Source: Aurantimonas aggregata (lineage in GTDB: Bacteria; Pseudomonadota; Alphaproteobacteria; Rhizobiales; Rhizobiaceae). Taken from it: 64,000 bases of DNA. Made by a program: the position numbers and the translations under genes. Numbering within the stretch: position 1 is the first letter of the stretch; every line of letters starts with the position of its first letter. The stretch covers positions 161,199 through 225,198 of the forward strand of contig NZ_JAAAMJ010000005.1 of the NCBI RefSeq assembly GCF_010500835.1, given 5' to 3'. Positions 50,019 through 58,786 of this stretch are shown here, piece after piece. The notes below the pieces were generated by a model. The model saw only the letters and a program-made list of their open reading frames with translations. It was not told the DNA's origin and made no database searches.

Positions 50019-50825
50019 ATCGGACGAATAGCCGAGCCTTAAGGATAGGCCTTTCGCCGCCTTGCGGACGGCGCCCGCGACCGGACCGGCGAGCGCGGCG
50101 TCGAACGCCGCCGACGGCCCGAGCGTCGTCAACACCCCCGCCAGACTGCCCCGGTCGTCGAAGACGGGCGCGGCGACCGCAGAGATGCCCGGCAGGAGCA
50201 GCCCCTCGATCTGGACCATGCCCTTAGTGGCCACGCCGACCGCGATCGTGCTCCGCAATTGCTCGGCTCCGGCCACGTCGATGCCGTGCTCCGCGGCCAG
50301 CCGCCGCACGACCGGCAGGGGCGATCCGAACGCGCAGACGACGCGGCCAGTGGCGGAGGTGGCGAGAGGCAAGATCGAGCCCGGCCGGACGTTGACGACG
50401 ACGGCGTCGAGTGCCTCCGACTGTCGCACCACGGTCGCCCCGCCATCGCCGAACACCGCACAGAAGGCCGAAAATCCGGTCTGGTCGCGGATGCTTTCAA
50501 GGTATTCCCCGGACAGAGCCACGACATCCATCTGCCGCAACGCCGAGAGTCCGATCCGCATCGCACCGGTGCCGAGCCGATAGACGCCGGACGGCTCCTG
50601 CTCGGCAAGCCCCGCGGCGATCAGTCCGATGAGATAGCGATGCGCCTTGGCCGGAGCGATCCCAGCGGCCCGGGCGACGTCTCCCAGCTGCGAGGCCCGG
50701 CCGAGACCGGAGAGCGCGTAGAGGACCGCAGCTGCCGTCTCTACCGACTGCACCCCGCGCCGAGCCTCTGACGGCCCGCCATCCGGCTCCTCGCGATCCG
50801 TCGGCATGCACCTCTCCATTGACAT
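50007..50825 (-). CDS. IclR family transcriptional regulator
   Basis: This 272-residue protein has an N-terminal winged helix (QLGDVARAAGIAPAKAHRYL, GLAEQEPSGVYRLG) and a C-terminal effector domain (VNVRPGSILPLATSATGRV). IclR regulators usually govern catabolic genes from a divergent promoter, and here it faces the P450-TRAP operon with a 43-bp gap. It is probably that operon's regulator; the effector is unknown. Confidence 0.9.
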   Translation of the reverse strand: MSMERCMPTDREEPDGGPSEARRGVQSVETAAAVLYALSGLGRASQLGDVARAAGIAPAKAHRYLIGLIAAGLAEQEPSGVYRLGTGAMRIGLSALRQMDVVALSGEYLESIRDQTGFSAFCAVFGDGGATVVRQSEALDAVVVNVRPGSILPLATSATGRVVCAFGSPLPVVRRLAAEHGIDVAGAEQLRSTIAVGVATKGMVQIEGLLLPGISAVAAPVFDDRGSLAGVLTTLGPSAAFDAALAGPVAGAVRKAAKGLSLRLGYSSDSAQ

Positions 50826-50826
50826 C

Positions 50827-50854
50827 TGCGTAACCTAATATCACCGATGCGTAA
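50827..50854. promoter_or_regulatory. direct repeat TGCGTAA, candidate IclR site
   Basis: TGCGTAA occurs at 50827-50833 and 50848-50854, 21 bp apart (two helical turns), within the 43-bp gap between iclR and the P450. Such phasing suits a dimer-of-dimers regulator, but IclR sites are more often palindromic, so this is tentative. Confidence 0.35.
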
Positions 50855-50868
50855 TCGGGAGGAAGTTC

Positions 50869-52179
50869 ATGACCGCATCGCTCGGCGGCGCACTCGCGCC
50901 TGATCTTTCGCGGGTCGAAGGTCCGGCGGACGGTGACGGCGTCGCGCTACCGACGGAGAGTTTCGACCTCCGCGCCCTGCCCGCCGTCTTCCACGACGAT
51001 CCCTACCGGACCTATCGCGCTCTTCGGGACACGGAGCCGGTCAAGCGGTTGCCGGACGGACAGGGCGTGTTCCTGACCCGGCACGCGGACTGCCTCGCGG
51101 TCTACAAGGACACGCGCCTCTTCACCTCGAGCAAGAGCGAGGAGTTCCGGCCGAAATTCGGCGCGACGCCGCTCTACGAGCATCACACGACGAGCCTCGT
51201 CTTCAACGATGCGCCGCTGCACACGCGGGTCCGCAAGATCATCGCCGGCGCGCTGACGCCGCGCGCGATCGCCGCGATGGAAGACGGACTTCGCGCGCTA
51301 ATCGGCGAACTGGTTGACCGGCTGCGGGAAAAGGCCGCCGATGGCCAGACGGTGGATCTCATCGAGGATTTCGCTGCCGCCATCCCGGTGGAGATCATCG
51401 GCAATCTCCTCGCCGTTCCCCATGCCGAGCGGGGTCCCTTGCGCGACTGGTCGCTGGCAATCCTCGGAGCGCTCGAGCCGGTGCTGACCGACGCGCAGCT
51501 GGCGCGCGGCAACGCCGCCGTGACTGAGTTCATCGCCTATCTGACGGGGCTTGTCGCCGAGCGGCGGATGAACCCGGGCGATCCGGCGACGGACGTCCTG
51601 ACGCGGCTGATCGAGGGCGAGGCCGGCGGCGAGACGCTGAGCGCGTCAGAGCTCCTGCAGAACTGCATCTTCATTCTTAATGCCGGGCACGAGACCACCA
51701 CCAACATGATCGGCAACGCGCTAGTGCTGCTCAGCGAATGGCCGCAGGAGCGCACCCGGCTGATCGCCGATCCGTCGCTGATGCGCACCGCCGTCGAGGA
51801 GGTGCTGCGCTTCGAAAGCTCGAACCAGCTGGGCAATCGCGCGGCCTCGGAAGACTGCGAGATCGGCGAAACCCCAATCCAGGCCGGAACGAGCATAACG
51901 CTCTGCATCGGCGCGGCAAACCGCGACCCGCAGGCCTTCGCCGACCCGGACCGCTTTGACGTCGGGCGGCAGCCGAACCGCCACCTGGCCTTCGGAATGG
52001 GTCCACATCAGTGCGCCGGCATGAATCTCGCCCGGCTCGAAGGGCGGATCGCGCTGGAGATGTTTCTCGCGGCGTTCCCCGACTATCGTCTCGCCGGCCC
52101 CCCGGTCAGAGGCGGTCGGGTCCGGTTTCGCGGCTACCAGTCGATCCCGGCGGAGCTGACGCCGCAGATGGTACGATAG
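50869..52179 (+). CDS. cytochrome P450
   Basis: This 436-residue soluble bacterial P450 has I-helix AGHETTT at 272-278 and the E-x-x-R of EEVLRF (Glu311, Arg314). The heme site is FGMGPHQCAG with the thiolate Cys382. It inserts oxygen into an unidentified substrate and needs a ferredoxin and reductase, neither of which is nearby. The IclR gene is divergent and a TRAP transporter follows after 76 bp, so the transported compound may be its substrate or a relative. The size and motifs suit a class I P450. Confidence 0.92.
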   Translation: MTASLGGALAPDLSRVEGPADGDGVALPTESFDLRALPAVFHDDPYRTYRALRDTEPVKRLPDGQGVFLTRHADCLAVYKDTRLFTSSKSEEFRPKFGATPLYEHHTTSLVFNDAPLHTRVRKIIAGALTPRAIAAMEDGLRALIGELVDRLREKAADGQTVDLIEDFAAAIPVEIIGNLLAVPHAERGPLRDWSLAILGALEPVLTDAQLARGNAAVTEFIAYLTGLVAERRMNPGDPATDVLTRLIEGEAGGETLSASELLQNCIFILNAGHETTTNMIGNALVLLSEWPQERTRLIADPSLMRTAVEEVLRFESSNQLGNRAASEDCEIGETPIQAGTSITLCIGAANRDPQAFADPDRFDVGRQPNRHLAFGMGPHQCAGMNLARLEGRIALEMFLAAFPDYRLAGPPVRGGRVRFRGYQSIPAELTPQMVR

Positions 52180-52255
52180 ACAGTTACAAAAGCTGCGACC
52201 AAAAATGGCGGGGTGGTCCCACCGCCGACAACAGGCAGATTTCTCGGGAGGAAAC

Positions 52256-53281
52256 ATGCTCAAGACCTTCGGGCGCGCCGCGCTCTGTTCGCTCGTCTCG
52301 GCCGCCGCGCTGACGGCGGGTTCCGCGTCGGCAGAGACAAAGCTGAAGCTCAGCCACTATCTGCCGCCGGTTCACGGCATCCAGACTGACTTCGTCAAGC
52401 CGTGGACGGAGGACGTGTCGAAATGCACGGGCGGAGAGGTGACCTTCGACGTCTATCCCGGGGGCACGCAGCTCGGCAACGTCGCAAAGCAGCAGGAGCA
52501 GGTGCTGGCCGGCGTTGTCGATCTCGCGGTCGGTCTGAGCGGCATACCGCGCGGGCGCTTTCCCAGGACCTCGATCGTCGAGATGCCGTTCCTGACCAGG
52601 GATGCGGGCGCCGCGAGCCAGACCCTCTGGGAACTTTATCCAGAGCACCTCTCCGACGAGTACAAGGGGCTGAAGGTGCTGGCCCTCTTCGCCCACAATG
52701 GCGGTCTGATCCACACGACCGACAAGAAGGTCGAGACGATGGACGGCCTCAAGGGCCTGCGCATCCGCACGCCGAGCCCAGCAATCTCCGACATGCTCAC
52801 CTACCTCGGCGCGACGCCCCAGGGCCTGCCGCCCGGCGAGGTTTATGAGAGCCTGCAGAAGGGTGTGATCGACGGCACCGTGTTTCCGTGGGATCCGGTT
52901 GCCTCTTTCGGCCTCAACGAGGTGCTGAAGTATCATCTCGATGCTGGGGCCTATACGGTGCCCTTCTTCTTCGTGATGAACCAGCGCAAATATGACGCCC
53001 TGCCCGAAAATGTGCGCGCCTGCATCGACAAATATTCCGGCGAGGCCCTGGTATCGAAGATCGGCGACTGGTGGGACAAGTGGGACGCGGTCGGCCGCAA
53101 GCAGGCGGAAGACGCTGGCCACGTCATCTCCAAGCTCAGCCCCGAGGAGCGCGGCCGCTGGCGCGAGGCGCTGAAGCCGATGATCAGCGCCTACCTTGCC
53201 AAGGTGAAGTCGTCGGGCGTCGACAATGCCGACGACATCTACAAGGTGATGCAGGACACGATCGCCAAGTATGAGCAGTGA
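52256..53281 (+). CDS. TRAP transporter substrate-binding protein (DctP type)
   Basis: This 341-residue periplasmic receptor has a signal peptide (ALCSLVSAAALTAGSASAE). The conserved features are LKLSHYLPPVHG, GLKGLRIRTPSP (ligand-contact arginine) and LPPGEVYESLQKGVIDGT. It delivers a substrate, usually an organic acid, to the DctQM permease. Its last bases overlap dctQ by 11 bp. The strong GGGAGGAAAC site precedes the ATG at 52256. Confidence 0.92.
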   Translation: MLKTFGRAALCSLVSAAALTAGSASAETKLKLSHYLPPVHGIQTDFVKPWTEDVSKCTGGEVTFDVYPGGTQLGNVAKQQEQVLAGVVDLAVGLSGIPRGRFPRTSIVEMPFLTRDAGAASQTLWELYPEHLSDEYKGLKVLALFAHNGGLIHTTDKKVETMDGLKGLRIRTPSPAISDMLTYLGATPQGLPPGEVYESLQKGVIDGTVFPWDPVASFGLNEVLKYHLDAGAYTVPFFFVMNQRKYDALPENVRACIDKYSGEALVSKIGDWWDKWDAVGRKQAEDAGHVISKLSPEERGRWREALKPMISAYLAKVKSSGVDNADDIYKVMQDTIAKYEQ

Positions 53282-53825
53282 TCCCGCGAAAGCCGCGGAA
53301 GACCGTCCGCCGATCCTCGGCGGTGGGCGGCACGGACGGCATCCCTTGGCGCTGCGCGTGCCGCGCATGGTGGTGACGGGAGCCGCGGCCTGCGGCTTCC
53401 TCGCCTATGCGGCGGCGGCCCTTCTCACCGTCGCCGACATCGTCGGACGGCGGTTCTCCCTGCCGGTCCCCGGCGTCGTGGATCTCGTCCAGCTTTTCGT
53501 CGTCGCCGGCGCTTGGCTGGTCATCCCGTTCGCCTTCCTCGTGGGAGCGCATGTCGGCGTCGACCTCCTGGTCGAGACGATGCCCCGTCCGCTGCGGCGG
53601 GGTCTTCGCGCGGTCGCGAGCCTTGTCGCCATCGCGCTGCTCGGTCTGATCCTGTGGAACTGCTACCAGACCTTCCAGCAGCAGCTCCTCTTCGGCGACC
53701 GGTCCCAGCAGCTCGGCATTCCGATCGTCTGGTACTGGATCCCGCTTCTCGTCGGGGCCGCCCTGTCGATCATGGCGTCGTTCCTGACGCTGTTCGATCC
53801 CCCGCAAGGTGTCCCGCCGGCATGA
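53271..53825 (+). CDS. TRAP transporter small permease (DctQ type)
   Basis: This 184-residue protein has four hydrophobic helices, with TVADIVGRRFSLPVPGVVDL and the hydrophobic FLVGAHVGVDLLVE typical of DctQ. It overlaps dctP by 11 bp and dctM by 4 bp (ATGA), so subunits are made in step. It anchors the large permease. Confidence 0.88.
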   Translation: MSSDPAKAAEDRPPILGGGRHGRHPLALRVPRMVVTGAAACGFLAYAAAALLTVADIVGRRFSLPVPGVVDLVQLFVVAGAWLVIPFAFLVGAHVGVDLLVETMPRPLRRGLRAVASLVAIALLGLILWNCYQTFQQQLLFGDRSQQLGIPIVWYWIPLLVGAALSIMASFLTLFDPPQGVPPA

Positions 53826-55129
53826 GCGCCACCCTCCTCGGCTTTGCAGGCTTCGTCTGCGCCCTCGTGATGATCGCCTTCGGCCTGCCGGTTGCCGTCG
53901 CAATGGGCGTCGTCGGCACGGCCGGATTCTGGTGGCTCAATGGCTGGAGCGGCGCAGCCTTTATTCTCGGCTCTTCGCCCTTCGAGGCGATCTTTCCCTA
54001 TTCGCTCAGCGTCATTCCGCTGTTCGTGATGATGGGCGTCTTCGCGGCGCGGGCCGGCCTGTCCCGCTCCCTGTTCGACATGGTGACGAGCTTTCTCGGC
54101 CATGTGCGCGGCGGCCTCGCCGTCACGGCGGTCGGGGCCTGCGCGATCTTCGGCGCGATCTGCGGCTCGTCGCTGGCGACCGTTGCCACCATGGGCCGCG
54201 TCGCCATCCCCGAGATGCGCTCGCGCGGCTATGCCGACTCGCTCTCCTCCGCCTCGATCGCAGCCGGAGGAACCCTCGGCGTCCTCATCCCGCCGTCGAT
54301 CCTTCTTGTCATCTACGGCATCCTCACCAACACCTCGATCGGCCAACTTTTTATCGGCGCGATCATCCCCGGCATCGTCGGCGCGGTCCTCTACGGCCTC
54401 GCCATTGTCGTCCGGGTTGCGATCACACCGGATCTTGCTCCGCAGACGCCGCGCATGGCCTGGCGCCACCGGCTGTCGACCATCCGCCGGGTCTGGGGGG
54501 TCGTCCTGCTGTTTTCGCTAGTCATCGGCGGCATCTATCTCGGCTGGTTCTCGCCGACCGAGGCTGCTGCCGTCGGCGCCGTCGGAGCCTTCGCTCTGGC
54601 GCTCCTGTCCGGCGAGATGGACCGCCAGGCGCTGTGGAGCTCGGTTACGGAAACCGCGGCGCTCACCGGCATGATCTTCTTCATCTTGATCGGCGCCTCG
54701 CTGTTCAACTATTTCCTCGAGACCACCGGCGTCCCTGCGGCGCTGATCGCCGCGATCAAGGACACCGGCCTCGGCCCGCTGGCCGTGCTTCTCCTGATCA
54801 TCGCCTTCTACGTGGTTCTGGGATGCTTTATGGATTCCATGTCGATGATCCTCCTGACCGTCCCCTTCCTCGCCCCGGTGGCGGTGGAGATGGGCTATGA
54901 CATGGTCTGGTTCGGCATCATCGTCGTCACTGTCGCCGAGATCGGGTTGATCACACCGCCGATCGGCATGAACCTCTTCGTCGTGCAGTCGACGGTCCCG
55001 GGCATAACGCAGCGCACCGTCATAGCCGGAATCCTTCCGTTCATCCTGGCGGATTTCGTCCGTCTCACGGTGATCGTCGCCCTGCCGATCCTGACGCTGT
55101 GGCTTCCTTCGCGCATGTTTGTGGGCTAA
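53822..55129 (+). CDS. TRAP transporter large permease (DctM type)
   Basis: This 435-residue protein has about twelve hydrophobic helices. The N-terminal GLPVAVAMGVVGT, GSSLATVATMGRVAIPEM, GGTLGVLIPPSI and the C-terminal LITPPIGMNLFVVQ are the DctM signatures. It drives sodium-coupled import of the compound bound by DctP. It ends the operon. Confidence 0.93.
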   Translation: MSATLLGFAGFVCALVMIAFGLPVAVAMGVVGTAGFWWLNGWSGAAFILGSSPFEAIFPYSLSVIPLFVMMGVFAARAGLSRSLFDMVTSFLGHVRGGLAVTAVGACAIFGAICGSSLATVATMGRVAIPEMRSRGYADSLSSASIAAGGTLGVLIPPSILLVIYGILTNTSIGQLFIGAIIPGIVGAVLYGLAIVVRVAITPDLAPQTPRMAWRHRLSTIRRVWGVVLLFSLVIGGIYLGWFSPTEAAAVGAVGAFALALLSGEMDRQALWSSVTETAALTGMIFFILIGASLFNYFLETTGVPAALIAAIKDTGLGPLAVLLLIIAFYVVLGCFMDSMSMILLTVPFLAPVAVEMGYDMVWFGIIVVTVAEIGLITPPIGMNLFVVQSTVPGITQRTVIAGILPFILADFVRLTVIVALPILTLWLPSRMFVG

Positions 55130-55452
55130 ATGCGTCGTCCGTGAACGACGGCGAAGTCGCTGAAGTGGCGGGCTGATTGGCTGCGGTGAAGAAATGTTTC
55201 TTACCGGTTTGATGCTATGCTTCGAAAAACTGGCAAGCGCTGTCGAGGCTGCCGGAGCCGAACTAATGTCTCGCCGGTGTGATGATGATCCGATCACAGC
55301 ACGGCGGAGACGGACGGCGCGAGCGGGCGCTGGGCGTCGCACCGACGACTCCGCCGCCCAAGCCGCAGGGCATCACTACCCTCAGCGGCCGAACCTGAAC
55401 GCTCAGCTGTCCGCCGAATTGACTTCCCGCTCTCCCGGTACGAATAGAGGGC
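55130..55452. other. gene-free gap before the TPP riboswitch
   Basis: This 323-bp gap lies between the TRAP operon and the riboswitch. A weak hairpin (CGTCGT ... ACGACG) follows dctM without a T-run. It should contain the promoter of the thiamin-salvage operon. I see nothing else. Confidence 0.4.
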
Positions 55453-55540
55453 ATCCGAGGGGTGCACTGGGTAGTGCTGAGACGGCCGTATGGCCGAACC
55501 CTTGAACCTGATCCGGGTCATGCCGGCGTAGGAACGGGAT
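55453..55540 (+). ncRNA. TPP riboswitch (THI element)
   Basis: The conserved core is clear: GAGGGGTGC, then GCTGAGA, then ACCCTTGAACCTGATCCGG and GTCATGCCGGCGTAGGAACGGGA. This binds thiamin pyrophosphate and turns off downstream expression. It sits about 250 bp upstream of the ABC permease gene and so controls the ThiX-ThiY operon. Confidence 0.93.
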
Positions 55541-55541
55541 C

Positions 55542-55796
55542 TTGGGCACGTCAGCTTTATCCAGCCACTTGTCGGCCTATAGGGCTGCTGCTCGAGTTCT
55601 GGGCGAGAAGGAAGCGTTTCGCTTGGCTCTCTGCGCCACGGCAGGGAACTCGGCAGCTGGCGTTCGTCCTCCCGATGATGCCGAGAATTTCTCGGCCCTG
55701 GCTTCTATCCGTGATCGCAGGGATCCGCCGTCGCGTCGGCGCAATCGTCCTCATGGTCGGGGAAAGTTCCTGCCCGGGAATGGGCCGGCCAAATGA
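55542..55796 (+). pseudogene. unrecognised open frame, possible ThiZ ATPase relic
   Basis: This TTG-initiated 84-codon frame begins just after the riboswitch and ends in an ATGA overlap with the permease start. Around residue 50 it has AENFSALASIR, which resembles the Walker B/D-loop of ThiZ-type ATPases (DEPFSALDAIR), and RLALCATAG recalls the segment before it. No Walker A is present. If real it is a decayed ATPase; it may equally be untranslated leader. Confidence 0.25.
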
Positions 55797-56542
55797 GTCG
55801 GGTTCTGACGAACTTGCTCAGCGGAACATTGGCGGTATTCGTTCTTTGGCAGATATCGATTCTCGTCCTGTCGCCCCCGGCCTACATGATGCCGGCCCCG
55901 CTCGACGTGCTCGCGACGCTGTTTGACCGTCGCGCTTTCCTCCTCCACCATTCCGGTATCACGCTACTGGAGATCGCCCTCGGGATGTTCTTTGGCACCC
56001 TGGCGGGTGTTGTCATCGCGCTGGCCGTCACCTCGCTCCCCGGCATGACTCAGATCGTCTGGCCGATGATCTTGGTGCTGCAAGCGCTGCCGGTCTTCGC
56101 TATCGCGCCGCTCCTCGTCCTCTGGTTCGGCTTCGGCCTCGCCTCCAAAGTCGTCATGGCGGGCCTTATCATCTTTTTTCCAGTGGCTTCCGCATTCGCC
56201 GACGGTCTTCGCCGGACCGACCCGACATTGTTGGAGGAAGCGGAGCTCTCTGGCGCAGATCGCTGGCAGATTCTGCGCCTTGTCCGGATTCCCCTGGCGC
56301 TGCCGGCGCTTGTAACCGGGTTGCGGGTGGCAGCACCGCTCGCCCCGCTCGGGGCTGTGATTGGAGAATGGGTAGGCGCCTCCGGAGGCTTAGGTTTCAT
56401 CATGCTTCAGGCCAACGCCCGAATGCAGGCCGACATCCTCTTTGCCGGGCTGCTTATCCTGGCCGTCATAACCCTCGTCCTGCGCTTCCTCGTCGACGAA
56501 CTCGCCGGGCTGCTGGTGCCATGGGCGAAGGAAGCAGAATGA
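55793..56542 (+). CDS. thiX: ABC transporter permease, thiamin-precursor type
   Basis: This 249-residue inner-membrane protein has about six hydrophobic segments and the EAA-type loop EEAELSGADRWQILRLVRIPLALPALVTG. Lying under a TPP riboswitch and before a ThiY-type receptor, it matches ThiX, which imports thiamin pyrimidine precursors. The companion ATPase is not found nearby. Confidence 0.82.
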   Translation: MSRVLTNLLSGTLAVFVLWQISILVLSPPAYMMPAPLDVLATLFDRRAFLLHHSGITLLEIALGMFFGTLAGVVIALAVTSLPGMTQIVWPMILVLQALPVFAIAPLLVLWFGFGLASKVVMAGLIIFFPVASAFADGLRRTDPTLLEEAELSGADRWQILRLVRIPLALPALVTGLRVAAPLAPLGAVIGEWVGASGGLGFIMLQANARMQADILFAGLLILAVITLVLRFLVDELAGLLVPWAKEAE

Positions 56543-56573
56543 AACTCAAACGAAAGCCCAGAGGAGAACTCCA

Positions 56574-57533
56574 ATGATCCGAAGCCTCGTTCTCGCCGCA
56601 TGCCTTGTTCTCGCAGGTCTTGCCAACGTCTCCGCTGCACAAGCGCAAGATGCTGGCCCCGACAAGCTGACGGTGCTTTTGGAATGGTTCATTAATCCCG
56701 ATCATGCGCCGCTGGTGATCGCCGAGGAGCTGGGCCTATTCGAGGAAGAGGGTCTGGTTGTCGAACTGATCGCGCCGTCGGATCCCTCGGCGCCGCCGCG
56801 CCTAGTCGCTGCAAGCCAGGCCGAGATCGCTATCCACTACCAGCCGAACCTTTATCTCGACCATGCGGCCGGGTTGCCGCTGAAACGCTTCGGCACACTG
56901 ATCGAAACGCCGTTAAACACGGTGACCGTGCTGGCGGACGGGGGCATCCAGAATCTCGCGGACCTGGAAGGCAAGCGGATCGGCTTTTCGGTCTCTGGCT
57001 TTGAGGATGCGATGCTCGGCCGCATGCTCGCTTCCGAAGGCGTCTCGGCCGAAGACATCGAGCTCATCAACGTAAATTTTGCGCTGACCACATCACTGAT
57101 CTCGGGTCAGGTCGACGCGACAATCGGAGGCTTTCGCAATTTTGAGCTGACGCAGATGAAACTCGCAGGGGCGGAAGGTCGCTCGTTCTTTCCCGAGGAG
57201 CATGGCGTCCCGATCTACGATGAGCTCATCTACATCACGCATGACGACCTCGTCGCCGACGACCGGCTGCCGCGCTTCTTGGCAGCCGCGGAAAAAGGCG
57301 CGATCTATCTGACCAATCATCCGGAGGAAGCCTGGCAGCTGTTCATCAAGGCCCATCCTGACCTCGACGACCCACTGAACCGGCAGGCGTGGATCGACAC
57401 GCTGCCACGCTTCGCCAAGCGCCCGGCTGCCCTAGACCGGGGGCGCTACGAGCGCTTCGGTTCCTTCATGGCCGAGTCAGGGCTGATCGAGACCGCGCCC
57501 GCGGTGGACGCTGTGGCGATTGCGGTCTGGTAA
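56574..57533 (+). CDS. thiY: ABC transporter substrate-binding protein, ThiY/NMT1-like
   Basis: This is a 319-residue exported receptor with a signal peptide ending near VSAAQAQD. The motif LLEWFINPDHAPLVIA-like and GLFEEEGL are the NMT1/THI5 family opening, and GKRIGFSVSGFEDAMLG follows. Known members bind formylaminopyrimidine or related precursors of thiamin. It is the second gene under the TPP riboswitch. Confidence 0.87.
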   Translation: MIRSLVLAACLVLAGLANVSAAQAQDAGPDKLTVLLEWFINPDHAPLVIAEELGLFEEEGLVVELIAPSDPSAPPRLVAASQAEIAIHYQPNLYLDHAAGLPLKRFGTLIETPLNTVTVLADGGIQNLADLEGKRIGFSVSGFEDAMLGRMLASEGVSAEDIELINVNFALTTSLISGQVDATIGGFRNFELTQMKLAGAEGRSFFPEEHGVPIYDELIYITHDDLVADDRLPRFLAAAEKGAIYLTNHPEEAWQLFIKAHPDLDDPLNRQAWIDTLPRFAKRPAALDRGRYERFGSFMAESGLIETAPAVDAVAIAVW

Positions 57534-57574
57534 CTGTCCATCTGGTCAAGGAATCGGTCGCGCGACTGGCCGGT

Positions 57575-57605
57575 GAGAGCTAGGGCTCCTAACGCCCGAG
57601 CTCTC
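57575..57605. terminator. bidirectional hairpin terminator
   Basis: GAGAGCT-A-GGGC, loop TCCTAAC, GCCC-G-AGCTCTC makes an 11-bp stem with one mismatch between the convergent thiY and DUF6494 genes. It has no T-run, so termination strength is uncertain. Confidence 0.6.
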
Positions 57606-57625
57606 TCTGGATGGCTGTGCGATTC

Positions 57626-57832
57626 TCAGCCGAGATCGATCTCGCCTTCCACCACATGGTGCAAATCTGTCCCGTCCGCTGTAATCACCGCTTTCACGGT
57701 CAAACGGCCACGGCCCGCCAATCCGCCTTCTTGCACGGCCTTCTCGATAGCTCCTTGCGACGTCACGCCAACCTGCTTCAGAAATTTGCGCATGGAGACG
57801 TTGAAGGGGTCGGTTTCCATATTTTGCGTCAT
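57626..57832 (-). CDS. DUF6494 family small protein
   Basis: This 68-residue protein carries VSMRKFLKQVGVTSQGAIEKAV and TADGTDLHHVVEGEIDL, the DUF6494 pattern. The ATG at 57832 has a GAGG site upstream; the ATG at 57820 does not. Family function is unknown. It is convergent with thiY. Confidence 0.8.
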   Translation of the reverse strand: MTQNMETDPFNVSMRKFLKQVGVTSQGAIEKAVQEGGLAGRGRLTVKAVITADGTDLHHVVEGEIDLG

Positions 57833-58037
57833 GCAAACTACCTCGAGATTATGACGGTGCGGCGTCACCATACGCCGCAGTTTCCGGCAAAGCCAAGCGC
57901 CGCCGTTCGCGCTAGCGTTATCAAGTTCGGGAGTATCCTCCCGAACTAAGCGCTCTGCCTCGGCCAGCTCTGAAACACGCCCCGCGGCAGTTCTTTGCCT
58001 CGGCGCGGGGACGTCTATGCGACCGTCGAGGCCGCGG

Positions 58038-58220
58038 CTACAGGGCTGGATCGGAAGCCGGATCCTTCGCCTTCCCGGTCGCAGGCTGATCCTCACGCTT
58101 CTGCGTTTCGGCGTCCTCATACCCCATCGCTTTGCCTGCACTGTCCTTCTTCCCGGGCTTGGCGTTGATTTTGGCATCCCAGCCGCCGGGGGATTCGACT
58201 TCCTTGTCGGCCATTGTCAT
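58038..58220 (-). CDS. small hydrophilic hypothetical protein
   Basis: This 60-residue protein is rich in Lys, Asp, Ala and Gly (KINAKPGKKDSAGKAMGYED). An AGGAG site lies 5-6 bases before the ATG at 58220. The composition suits an intrinsically disordered stress protein, but no family is recognised. Confidence 0.55.
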   Translation of the reverse strand: MTMADKEVESPGGWDAKINAKPGKKDSAGKAMGYEDAETQKREDQPATGKAKDPASDPAL

Positions 58221-58336
58221 CTCTCCTGACAGGTGACGACAGGCGTGCTCGCCTGAAAGACAGGAAGGATCTTTCGGAACATCGAGTTCCAGACCGAGAG
58301 GCATCGAAGGCGCCATGGACGCCTTGCGATGTTCCT

Positions 58337-58746
58337 TCAAGCTGGTGGCAAAGGAATGTCGATCGTACAGACGACCCCGTCCGGATCGAAAGCAATTCCG
58401 ACCGTCCCATCCAGCTCCGCGGCCAGGCTGCGTTCGATCAGGCGCGACCCGACGCCCGTGTGCGTCGGCGGCGTTACGGCCGGGCCCCCCGTTTGGTCCA
58501 TGCGAAGTGCAGACGACGCCCCTGCTCGGATTCGCGGATCGACCAGTCGATCGACACGTACCCGTCTTCGACCGACAGTGAGCCATACTTCACGGCGTTG
58601 GTGCACAGCTCATGGAGCGCCATCGCGATCGCCAACGCAGCCTTCGGCGTCAGTAGCGCATAAGGGCCGTCAAGTCGGAAGCGCTCACCGGCATCTCCCT
58701 CGTGCGGTCCGACCGCTCGATTGACGATCTGCCGAACCGTAGCTCC
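58337..58746 (-). pseudogene. HWE histidine kinase C-terminal fragment, frameshifted
   Basis: The fragment reads GATVRQIVNRAVGPHEG, GERFRLDGP, ALHELCTNAVKYGSLS and LHFAWTKRG, then a frameshift near 58500 into GGPAVTPPTHTGVGSRLIERS to the stop at 58337. It is closely similar to the catalytic domain of the intact kinase at 43-44.6 kb and lacks the histidine box and sensor domains. It is a decayed paralogue. Confidence 0.85.
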
Positions 58747-58786
58747 TTCCCGGCAGCGTGGGCACAGCGGGCATCGGACCGGACGC

